Part shown: positions 1 through 5,731 of the stretch, piece after piece
How positions within the stretch are numbered: the first letter of the stretch is position 1
Layout of the letters: the number at the start of each line of letters is the position of its first letter
Assembly (NCBI GenBank): GCA_023442465.1
Contig: JAEZZQ010000004.1
Coordinates: 1 to 7,037 of the forward strand
DNA from: Bacillota bacterium
GTDB taxonomy: Bacteria; Bacillota; Clostridia; Lachnospirales; Lachnospiraceae
Length of the DNA: 7,037 nucleotides
Direction of reading: 5' to 3'
Notes under the pieces: generated by a model
Told to the model about the DNA's origin: nothing
The model's database searches: none
What the model saw: the letters and a program-made list of their open reading frames with translations, nothing else
Made by a program: the position numbers and the translations under genes

Positions 1-89
1 CATTGTTGGTTAGGGGTAACTTAACAATAAAACATATATTTAAAACCTGCTACTATTTTTTTATAGAAATGTAAACTTAGTGGCACCAC

Positions 90-130
90 AATGTTGAACA
101 GCCATCGCGCTAGCGATTTTGTTCAATGTT
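90..130 (+). repeat. Imperfect inverted repeat / leader hairpin
   Basis: The outer arms are 90-100 and 120-130; TTGAACA (94-100) pairs perfectly with TGTTCAA (120-126), and four further pairs, two of them G-U, extend the base. An inner stem ATCGC (104-108) pairs with GCGAT (113-117) around a GCTA loop. No run of T follows, so this is not a standard terminator. It may be an RNA structure controlling the operon or a dyad operator for a DNA-binding protein. The pairing is seen directly; the function is not known. Confidence 0.5.
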
Positions 131-148
131 AACTGGATAATACTATGC

Positions 149-156
149 AAAGGAGG
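149..156 (+). promoter_or_regulatory. Ribosome binding site of the response regulator
   Basis: A perfect AGGAGG core (151-156) lies 8 bases before the ATA codon at 165. It decides the start: no in-frame ATG, GTG or TTG lies between the upstream stop TAA (138-140) and the ATG at 189, and 189 is much too far from this site and would remove the first beta strand and acidic residues of the receiver. Confidence 0.75.
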
Positions 157-164
157 GATTTCAA

Positions 165-890
165 ATAAAAGCAGCAATTGTAGACGATATGGCTACTGAG
201 TGTGAAATACTCTGCAGCCTTTTGAAGCAATATGAAGAAACACAGCATCAGCCAATACAAATCACAGAATTTCACAGCGGCAGTGAACTGCTTGCCGATT
301 ACATACCGGGTCAATACGACATTGTTTTTATGGACATCTTTCTGAACAATGAAAGCGGTGTGGACTGCGCACTGAAGCTTCGTCAGCTTGACGAAAATCT
401 CAACCTGATTTTTCTGACTACCAGCTCGGAATTCGGTGTAAAAAGCTACGATGTCCGGGCGGCAGATTACATCGTAAAGCCAGCCACGCTGGAAAAACTC
501 TCAAGGGCACTGCACTATTGCAAGATTGCAGAGCCGCAGAGCGTTCCCTCCATTACGGTTACCACAAGGAATCAGCTGCTGGAAATTACCCTGGACAGGA
601 TTCTCTATGCCGATTATCAGAACCGCTGTGCCTGTATCCATTTAGAGGACTGTCTTGTTCCTGTATCCGGAAGCTTTACGGAGCTTTCCGAACAGCTGAC
701 GGCATATCCGCGGTTCATGTCCTGCTTTAAGGGTATTGTGGTTAATTTGACGGAAGTCCGGGAGCTGGGGGACGATTTCCTGATTTTGAAAAACCGGGAG
801 CGGCTGCCTGTCAGCCGCCGTCTGCAAAAGCAGGTGCAGCAGCGGCGTCTGAGCCTTTCCGCGGGTTCGCTGCGGGGGGAGGGAATATGA
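165..890 (+). CDS. LytTR-family response regulator (apparent ATA start)
   Basis: A cytoplasmic transcription regulator of a two-component system, about 241 residues, normal for the AgrA/VirR/LytR class. The N-terminal receiver (about 1-120) shows the acidic pair D7-D8 after the first beta strand, the predicted phosphoacceptor D57 in VFMDIF, and the conserved lysine K105 in YIVKPA. The C-terminal half (about 125-235) is a LytTR DNA-binding domain, with the typical GIVVNLTEV and LPVSRR segments near its end. The start is placed at ATA (165), directly after an ideal ribosome binding site; using the ATG at 189 would delete beta strand 1 and both acidic residues. The stop overlaps the next start (ATGA, 887-890). 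By family and operon context it should be phosphorylated by the kinase encoded at 3141-5075 and bind direct repeats at target promoters, possibly including its own. Domain assignment is firm; targets are unknown. Confidence 0.93.
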   Translation: MKAAIVDDMATECEILCSLLKQYEETQHQPIQITEFHSGSELLADYIPGQYDIVFMDIFLNNESGVDCALKLRQLDENLNLIFLTTSSEFGVKSYDVRAADYIVKPATLEKLSRALHYCKIAEPQSVPSITVTTRNQLLEITLDRILYADYQNRCACIHLEDCLVPVSGSFTELSEQLTAYPRFMSCFKGIVVNLTEVRELGDDFLILKNRERLPVSRRLQKQVQQRRLSLSAGSLRGEGI

Positions 891-3148
891 AGCAGATATT
901 TGCACTGATTTTAACCGCTTTTCTGGTTTGCACAACACTTGCACCGCCTGTACTGGCGGCAAAAGAACAGATTGTACCTGCCGAAACCACAGATACTGTT
1001 ACCGATTCCGGCAATGGTTCTGTTTCGGATGACAGTATAGACACCGCGGCTCCTTCCGATGCAGATATGGTCACAGATGGTGATGAAACCAGAGGTACAG
1101 GCGACAGCACTGTCAGAGCGGGCGGAACTGAAGACAGCGCCGTTCCTGACACCTTTGACTATACCGGCAGCATCATTTCCTATACTACCCCGAATGCTTT
1201 CACAAGTACGTTCAATACGGATTACGGCGATACCGACTTTACGCAGTTACAGAATGAACTGGATTCTATCAGCATTCCCACCACAGCGGAAAAGGATGGT
1301 TCTTCCTATCCGCTTACATTGTCTGTTGCATGGGATTTCAGCACAGTGGATGCAGAGACACCCGGTACTTACACTGTGATTGGAAACATTTCCATTCCAG
1401 CCGGAGCAACGCTTTCCGAAGGACTAGAAAATACGGTCGCCGTTTCTGTACAGGTAACTGCTCCGCTACTTACCGTAACGCCTGCTGCAATCACTCTGAC
1501 CAGCTTCGATGAACCCTATCGGACGGATGCCGTGGCATTCCCCGTAGGAACCACGCAGGAGGAGCTTTCCAATTGGTTTGCCGATTCCATCGCAGGCTTT
1601 ATCGGCTATGATGCAGAGGGCAATCCCTATGACTTAATCTCAGGTGCATGGTCTTTGGATACCGTGGATACTGTTACGGCTGGCGTGTACTATGCTTTTA
1701 CATCACCTGACCTTGGAACAGAGTATACTCTGGCAGACGGTGTTTCTCTGCCCCGGCAGCTTTGCGCGGTTTCCATTCAGGTTCCCGGTGAACCGGATAT
1801 TAACTGCTGTGTAGCGGGACGTGGCTTTCTGCACTTTCCGTGGGTGCTTTCTGCCACACAGGAGGGTCAACTGGATCAGTTTCACCTATGGCTACGACAA
1901 GATGGCGGAGAATGGACAAGCCTAAATGATGGCTTCCTGTCTGTCTCCGATGGTCTCCAGCTTTCTCAGCGAGTACTTACCTATGGAAGCACTTATGAAC
2001 TTAAGGTGACCTATCCCGGCGGTCAGACCGGTGTTCTGACCTTTCAATATGACGGGGAGCTTAGTATTCTTGATTATTCCGGTGGTGACCGGGATGGCGG
2101 CGATGTAAATGGAGGAGGTTCAGGAACCGGTACACAACCTGCTCCACCTCCAACCAATCCGCCCAATAATTCCAATGAGGATAACAATTCAGGTAATGAT
2201 AATGATTCGCCTGATACGAGCGATTCCTCCTCAGATGCAGATGACACCTTGCAGGATTCAGGCTCCTCATCAGGAGAACAACAGAAACCGCAGGGAGGAC
2301 AAAATTCCTCAACTGGTGAAGATGAGCCAGCTTCAGCAGTGACTGAATCACCCGGTGACTCTCAAAGTAACGACAGTCATAACAGCGATAGTAATTCACT
2401 GACACAGGTTCCCGTAACAGAGAAACCAACAGTCGTGGCACCTGCTACTCCGACTGAATCAGCGGTACCAGTGTTTTCCGATGCTTTCTTTACACGGGAA
2501 ACAGAGAGTACTTCTGCTGAGCAAAAAAACGATACAGTACCCAAACCGAAGGACAGTACCCAAACAGTAGGCAACCCAGTACCGGACGATAACACTACAC
2601 AGTCGGAGAAAAGCTTAGAATCTCAGGTATCTGCCACTGTTACAGAATCCTATTCTCCTACCCAAACGGTCATTTCCGGTCTGCGTCTAAAGGATCTCTG
2701 TAAAGAGGAAGAAAGCGTCGTGTTTGGTTCCGGCGATGTAACCGTCAGTATTTCAAGCAAGCTGCTTTTAGCACTGAACCTGTCGGATGCGGATACTCTG
2801 ACTGTTATGCTGACCCAGCCGGAAAGCAATCAGATTGTGCTTGCAGTGGAGGTTTCAGGCAAACCGGTTACGCAGCTCTCGGGAACAGTATTGCGGCTTC
2901 GATACATGCCGCAGTCGGAACAGACTGATATCACCATCCAAAACGGCGCTGGCGAACAAATTACAGATGTTTCCTACGACGGGGAGCTTCTGCGCTTTGC
3001 AGCGGATACGGCAGGAACTTATACCATTACAGAGCTATCAAATACACAGGAGACTGGGAAAAGTACATCGCCTCTGCTTCCTGTATCCGGCGGCTTGCTT
3101 TTAGCTGCGGGAGGAATTACACTTTTCAGGAGGAAACGCCATGGATAA
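887..3148 (+). CDS. Secreted, wall-anchored surface protein with Ig-like modules, Ser/Asp/Pro-rich stalk and LPVSG sorting signal
   Basis: A 753-residue exported protein. Residues 1-25 form a signal peptide ending LAA, followed by an acidic Thr/Ser linker (26-90). Two beta-rich modules follow, at about 105-190 and 197-299. They share a W-D/S-x-(S/D)TVD...PGTY-like pattern that resembles bacterial Ig-like group 4 domains. A third beta-rich region spans about 307-396. A low-complexity Ser/Asp/Asn/Pro/Thr stalk (about 398-595) precedes a membrane-proximal beta domain (about 596-717). The C-terminus is LPVSG (731-735), a hydrophobic stretch and the basic tail RRKRHG, a variant LPxTG signal for sortase. 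The start has a G-rich ribosome site (874-883) and overlaps the regulator by 4 bases; the end overlaps the kinase by 8. I infer an accessory sensor, ligand-binding or adhesive partner of the kinase. The family is not recognised by name. C293, C307 and C308 are unusual for an exported protein. Confidence 0.88.
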   Translation: MKQIFALILTAFLVCTTLAPPVLAAKEQIVPAETTDTVTDSGNGSVSDDSIDTAAPSDADMVTDGDETRGTGDSTVRAGGTEDSAVPDTFDYTGSIISYTTPNAFTSTFNTDYGDTDFTQLQNELDSISIPTTAEKDGSSYPLTLSVAWDFSTVDAETPGTYTVIGNISIPAGATLSEGLENTVAVSVQVTAPLLTVTPAAITLTSFDEPYRTDAVAFPVGTTQEELSNWFADSIAGFIGYDAEGNPYDLISGAWSLDTVDTVTAGVYYAFTSPDLGTEYTLADGVSLPRQLCAVSIQVPGEPDINCCVAGRGFLHFPWVLSATQEGQLDQFHLWLRQDGGEWTSLNDGFLSVSDGLQLSQRVLTYGSTYELKVTYPGGQTGVLTFQYDGELSILDYSGGDRDGGDVNGGGSGTGTQPAPPPTNPPNNSNEDNNSGNDNDSPDTSDSSSDADDTLQDSGSSSGEQQKPQGGQNSSTGEDEPASAVTESPGDSQSNDSHNSDSNSLTQVPVTEKPTVVAPATPTESAVPVFSDAFFTRETESTSAEQKNDTVPKPKDSTQTVGNPVPDDNTTQSEKSLESQVSATVTESYSPTQTVISGLRLKDLCKEEESVVFGSGDVTVSISSKLLLALNLSDADTLTVMLTQPESNQIVLAVEVSGKPVTQLSGTVLRLRYMPQSEQTDITIQNGAGEQITDVSYDGELLRFAADTAGTYTITELSNTQETGKSTSPLLPVSGGLLLAAGGITLFRRKRHG
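3128..3133 (+). promoter_or_regulatory. Ribosome binding site of the histidine kinase
   Basis: AGGAGG lies inside the last codons of the surface-protein gene, 7 bases before ATG 3141. Its quality and the 8-base gene overlap support this start and translational coupling. Confidence 0.8.
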
Positions 3149-5075
3149 AAAACCTTTTGTATTACGGCGGTCTTTGGCACTGCTTCTGATGGTTGCCCTT
3201 TCCTCCGTTCTGTTTCTCGCCCTATACCATTTTGACAACAAGTACACAAAAGCTGCACCCCAAGCCATTAACGGCGCGCTGTATGTTTCAGAAGCGAACT
3301 GGACGGACACACCCATCCGCTATCTTCGGGATGGCTGGCGTTTCTATGCAGACCGCCTGCTGACACCGGAAACCTTAAAACAACAGGGTGACAATTATCA
3401 GTACCTGTCCATTGGAGAAAAGTCTAATCTTTCTTTGGGCGACTCCCGCCGCTCCCCTCATGGAAGTGCCAGCTACGTTTTAACGCTGTACCTGCCGGAG
3501 GAGGAACATACCTATGCCATTGAACTGCCTGAAATCTATTCCGCTTACCGGTTTTACATTGATGATAAACTGAAGCTGCAAATGGGCGAACCGAACCCGG
3601 ACGATTATCAGGACCAAACCCAATGCCGTGTTATTACCTTTGATGCCTCCGGCAAGGTGACACTTCTGCTTGCGGTCAGTGACCACTCCTTTTTATACAG
3701 CGGCCTTGTTTATCCGCCTTCCTTTGGCGAACCTCTGAATACTTACACAATCCGGGGACTGCGGTTCGGGATTTGCCTGATTTTGGTCACGGTAACACTG
3801 ATGCTTGCCATTTTTAGCTTTTATCTTGCCATCCGTACCCGCCGGGGGAACAATATCTGGCTCTTTTCTCTTTTGTGTCTTTCGACCGCAGTGTTTACTT
3901 CCTACTGCGTGGTGCATGGTATCCTGCCGCTTCCAATCCAGCCATGGTACACGGTAGAACTGGTCAGCGGATATCTGGTAACGCTGCTTGTGATCATTCT
4001 CCACAATCGCATCTGCGACACAAATAGAACTATGCAGGTAATCAGCGGTGCCACCTCCGGAGTTGTCTGTGTGTTGGCGCTTCTTTACGGGGTATTTGCT
4101 GCGCATCTTACACTGCCGGTGATGCTTGCCTTTTCCAATCTGGTTTTCGGTTTCAAGCTGCTTACCGCTGTTTATCTTCTGTTTACCGCCGCTATGGCGG
4201 TACGCCGAACGATAGAAAAAGCAACCATACTGCTCTATGCGGATATGATCTATGCCTGCGCCTTTGTCTGGGATCGCCTCCTTCCAAACTACGAGCCAAT
4301 CCTTAGCGGCTGGTTTCAGGAATGGGGCAGCTTAAGCCTTGTCATCGCAACCGGCGTGGTGCTGGGGTATGATATTACCATGGGTTACCGCCACAGCCTT
4401 GTATACGCCGAGGAACAGCGGCAGATGAAACGACAGCTTACCATGCAAGTGGAACATCTGCGGCAGATGAATCAGAAGGTGGAGGAAAGTGCAAAGCTAC
4501 GCCATGACTTCCGCCATCACTTACGCACCCTGATGACACTGGCCGGAGAAGGACACTGTGAGGGACTTGAAAACTATATCCGTGGTATCACGGAAATCAA
4601 CGAGGGTACCCGGCTTGGCCGTCTTACTGACAACATCGAGCTGGACGCACTGGTGCAGTATTACAGTAATCTTGCGCAGTCTGCCGGTATCCAGTTCCGC
4701 GCAAGGCTTTCGCTTCCCGCAGTGCTGAATTTTCCGATTGTGGATCTGTGCGGTCTTCTTGGAAACCTGATGGAAAATGCAGTGGAAGCCTGCCAGCGCC
4801 AGCAAACCGGGGATAAGACCATTTTTATCGCCGGACGGGTACAGGACGGCCAGCTTGAATTTGTTGTGGACAACAGCTTTGCCGGAGAACTCAAAACCAG
4901 AGGGGGGAAATATCTATCCTCTAAGCGAAGCGGCTTTGGCCTTGGCGTTTCCTCCGTCTTGGAAACCGTGGAGCGGTATAACGGTGTAATCAATCTGTAC
5001 GCCGATGAAAAAGGCTTCCATGCAGAGTTATCCCTGTCGACAGGGGTAGAAAAAAGAATACCTTCACCGGTATAA
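3141..5075 (+). CDS. Membrane sensor histidine kinase, 7TMR-DISM-type ectodomain and GHKL ATPase
   Basis: A 644-residue sensor kinase. A first membrane segment (about 10-29) is followed by an extracellular domain of about 170 residues (30-204). The segments RDGWRFYADRLLTP and YSAYRFYIDDKL match the pattern of the 7TMR-DISM extracellular jelly-roll class, which in this family is thought to bind small ligands or carbohydrates. Seven membrane segments follow (about 205-415), then a coiled coil (about 420-452). The phosphoacceptor box is RHDFRHHL with H455, as in AgrC/GHKL kinases. The ATPase domain has an N box (NLMENAVEA, N542 and N546), a D577 motif (VVDN) and a glycine loop GFGLG (598-602). 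It is the natural partner of the LytTR regulator at 165-890. It should autophosphorylate on ligand binding, with the wall-anchored neighbour possibly supplying or presenting the signal. All catalytic motifs look intact. Ligand unknown. Confidence 0.93.
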   Translation: MDKKPFVLRRSLALLLMVALSSVLFLALYHFDNKYTKAAPQAINGALYVSEANWTDTPIRYLRDGWRFYADRLLTPETLKQQGDNYQYLSIGEKSNLSLGDSRRSPHGSASYVLTLYLPEEEHTYAIELPEIYSAYRFYIDDKLKLQMGEPNPDDYQDQTQCRVITFDASGKVTLLLAVSDHSFLYSGLVYPPSFGEPLNTYTIRGLRFGICLILVTVTLMLAIFSFYLAIRTRRGNNIWLFSLLCLSTAVFTSYCVVHGILPLPIQPWYTVELVSGYLVTLLVIILHNRICDTNRTMQVISGATSGVVCVLALLYGVFAAHLTLPVMLAFSNLVFGFKLLTAVYLLFTAAMAVRRTIEKATILLYADMIYACAFVWDRLLPNYEPILSGWFQEWGSLSLVIATGVVLGYDITMGYRHSLVYAEEQRQMKRQLTMQVEHLRQMNQKVEESAKLRHDFRHHLRTLMTLAGEGHCEGLENYIRGITEINEGTRLGRLTDNIELDALVQYYSNLAQSAGIQFRARLSLPAVLNFPIVDLCGLLGNLMENAVEACQRQQTGDKTIFIAGRVQDGQLEFVVDNSFAGELKTRGGKYLSSKRSGFGLGVSSVLETVERYNGVINLYADEKGFHAELSLSTGVEKRIPSPV

Positions 5076-5178
5076 CCGAAGTCTATTACTTACTTTTTCA
5101 CTTTTATAACCAGTTAGATTGGATAGTTCAAGGGGGCTGCAAATTGACCCCCACCCCCGACCATATAAAAAAATCAGC

Positions 5179-5211
5179 AACGCAGGGCAGAAATTGCTCT
5201 GCGTTTTCTTT
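5179..5211 (+). terminator. Hairpin terminator downstream of the kinase
   Basis: AACGCAGGGCA (5179-5189) pairs with TGCTCTGCGTT (5195-5205) as an 11-bp stem with one G-U pair and loop GAAAT, followed by TTCTTT. It lies about 100 bases after the kinase stop and probably ends the operon transcript. On the other strand the stem is followed, after a few bases, by seven T, so it could act in both directions. Confidence 0.65.
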
Positions 5212-5277
5212 GCCCGTAGAGAAAAATTGGGGAAGTTTCAGCCAATAGATAAATACAGGGTGAACGGGGGGAGGAAT

Positions 5278-5396
5278 ATGGTAAATACATCAGCTAGTTG
5301 GTCTCCAGCTATTTCCTCTGGCTGATGATTACACTGGTTCTGCTTAGAAGCTATCGTTACAAATGTAATACACTCTGCCTTGTATTCGCCTTTTGG
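5278..5396 (+). pseudogene. Probable decayed holin-like toxin small ORF
   Basis: An ATG at 5278 follows GGGGGGAGG and opens MVNTSAS, then stops after 15 codons. The next frame (from about 5298) reads YFLWLMITLVLL, a hydrophobic segment, and later TLCLVFAFW; a third frame between them reads AIVTNV. Stitched together, these resemble the 30-40-residue putative holin-like toxins common in Firmicutes, which open with MVTY-like residues and contain a single membrane helix with an AIVTNVITLC-like segment. At least one early frameshift and a compensating pair near 5345-5375 would be needed. The family match is from memory of its pattern, so this is a tentative call; an unrelated non-coding stretch is possible. 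Confidence 0.35.
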
Positions 5397-5405
5397 TGTA
5401 CTCTG

Positions 5406-5556
5406 TTACGCAGGTTCATGACTGAGGTCTTTATTGGATCGGTCGATCAGATAAATCAAAACGGAAAGCGCGCGGCTTTTCAGACTGCTGGCATATGCCT
5501 GTTTTTTTAGTTCAGCGTGCTTGGTTATCGTCAAAATACTCCTTACGCCGGGGCAT
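5406..5556 (-). pseudogene. Broken N-terminus of a helix-turn-helix DNA-binding protein
   Basis: On the minus strand, ATG at 5556-5554 opens MPRRKEYFDD and runs to a stop at 5512. The overlapping frame continues as ITKHAELKKQAYASS and LKSRALSVLIYLIDRSNKDL, then stops at 5406. The two halves join with a single one-base frameshift near 5530. The LKSRALSVLIYLIDRS-type segment resembles the first helices of helix-turn-helix or replication-initiator-like proteins often found on mobile elements of gut Firmicutes; the expected recognition helix and the rest are missing. An alternative is a 42-codon peptide starting at TTG 5534-5532, which has AAGGAG four bases upstream. I favour a truncated, frameshifted remnant. 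The translation is seen directly; the family assignment is from its pattern. Confidence 0.45.
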
Positions 5557-5577
5557 TACCATAGGAGGTTTTTTTAC

Positions 5578-5685
5578 TTGAAGCTAAAGCTCTTTAAGCT
5601 TACCGGCATAGCCGGTAGTTTATTGTTCTGCCTTCACTTTGTTCAGTTAGAACCGCTGCTAAAGCTACAACGGAAAAAGGAATAA
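5578..5685 (+). CDS. Possible 35-residue membrane peptide
   Basis: A TTG start at 5578 is preceded by AGGAGG (5563-5568) with a 9-base spacer of mostly T. The product begins MKLKLFKLTG, has a short hydrophobic core (IAGSLLF) and ends in the basic tail QRKKE. It could be a small membrane peptide or the relic of a longer exported protein. Its stop codon lies inside the left arm of the terminator at 5675-5718, a normal layout for a real short gene. It also contains a TACCGGC-ATA-GCCGGTA inverted repeat (5601-5617). I recognise no family; the ribosome site is the main support. Confidence 0.35.
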   Translation: MKLKLFKLTGIAGSLLFCLHFVQLEPLLKLQRKKE

Positions 5686-5718
5686 GCGAAGTGCCGATGC
5701 ACCTCGCTTATTCCTTTT
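5675..5718 (-). terminator. Long bidirectional terminator
   Basis: Arms 5675-5694 and 5699-5718 pair over 20 positions with one A-C mismatch around the loop CGAT. The stem is flanked by A-rich and T-rich ends. On the minus strand it comes 13 bases after the SLH-protein stop and ends in a run of T, so it should end that transcript. On the plus strand it can end anything coming from the small ORF at 5578. Confidence 0.85.
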
Positions 5719-5731
5719 GGTTTCTTGCTCT

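Larger units (their letters stand above)
1..164 (+). promoter_or_regulatory. Leader and probable promoter region of the three-gene operon
   Basis: AT-rich non-coding stretch upstream of the response regulator. Candidate sigma-A-like elements are weak. TTTAAA (39-44) and TATAGA (62-67) are 17 bases apart. TATATT (35-40) is a good -10 without an obvious -35. GATAAT (136-141) sits just before the ribosome binding site, also without a -35. Weak -35 elements are common at promoters needing an activator, so autoregulation by the LytTR regulator is possible, but I could not find a convincing pair of LytTR repeats. A short inverted repeat, GTGG-CA-CCAC, lies at 80-89. The role is inferred from position; no start site can be fixed. 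Confidence 0.35.
5076..5731. other. Intergenic junction with decayed gene remnants
   Basis: No intact long gene is supported here. From left to right: a G5/C5 inverted repeat (5132-5136 with 5148-5152) and C-rich stretch, a terminator-like hairpin (5179-5211), a broken holin-like toxin frame (5278-5396, +), a broken helix-turn-helix N-terminus (5406-5556, -), a possible small peptide gene (5578-5685, +) and a strong bidirectional terminator (5675-5718). Open frames over 5119-5325 and 5298-5510 do not look like complete proteins. The mix of fragments resembles the scar of mobile-element gain and loss, which is inference. Confidence 0.6.

Noticed and set aside
1..135. Candidate LytTR direct-repeat binding sites (AAC/GTT cores, for example 23 and 44, or 74 and 97)
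   Set aside because: The flanking bases fit the AgrA/LytTR consensus poorly and the spacings are inconsistent; GTT cores this frequent are expected in AT-rich DNA.
2061..2441. Minus-strand open frame of 126 codons opposite the Ser/Asp/Pro-rich stalk
   Set aside because: Shadow of biased codon use in the low-complexity stalk; His/Arg/Leu-rich product with no domain pattern and no ribosome site.
2100..2650. Possible tandem repeats in the surface-protein stalk
   Set aside because: Composition is low-complexity (Ser, Asp, Asn, Thr, Pro) but I found no regular repeat unit at DNA or protein level.
3693..4106. Minus-strand open frame of 137 codons opposite the kinase membrane region
   Set aside because: Antisense shadow of a well-supported gene; polar product with no recognisable motif.
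5119..5325. Open frame of 68 codons beginning MDSSRG
   Set aside because: TTG start without a ribosome site, runs through a C-rich stretch and a terminator hairpin, and has no recognisable protein pattern.
5298..5510. Open frame of 70 codons with a hydrophobic start
   Set aside because: Starts at TTG with no ribosome site; its first part is better explained as one frame of the decayed holin-like toxin and its second part is antisense to the helix-turn-helix remnant.
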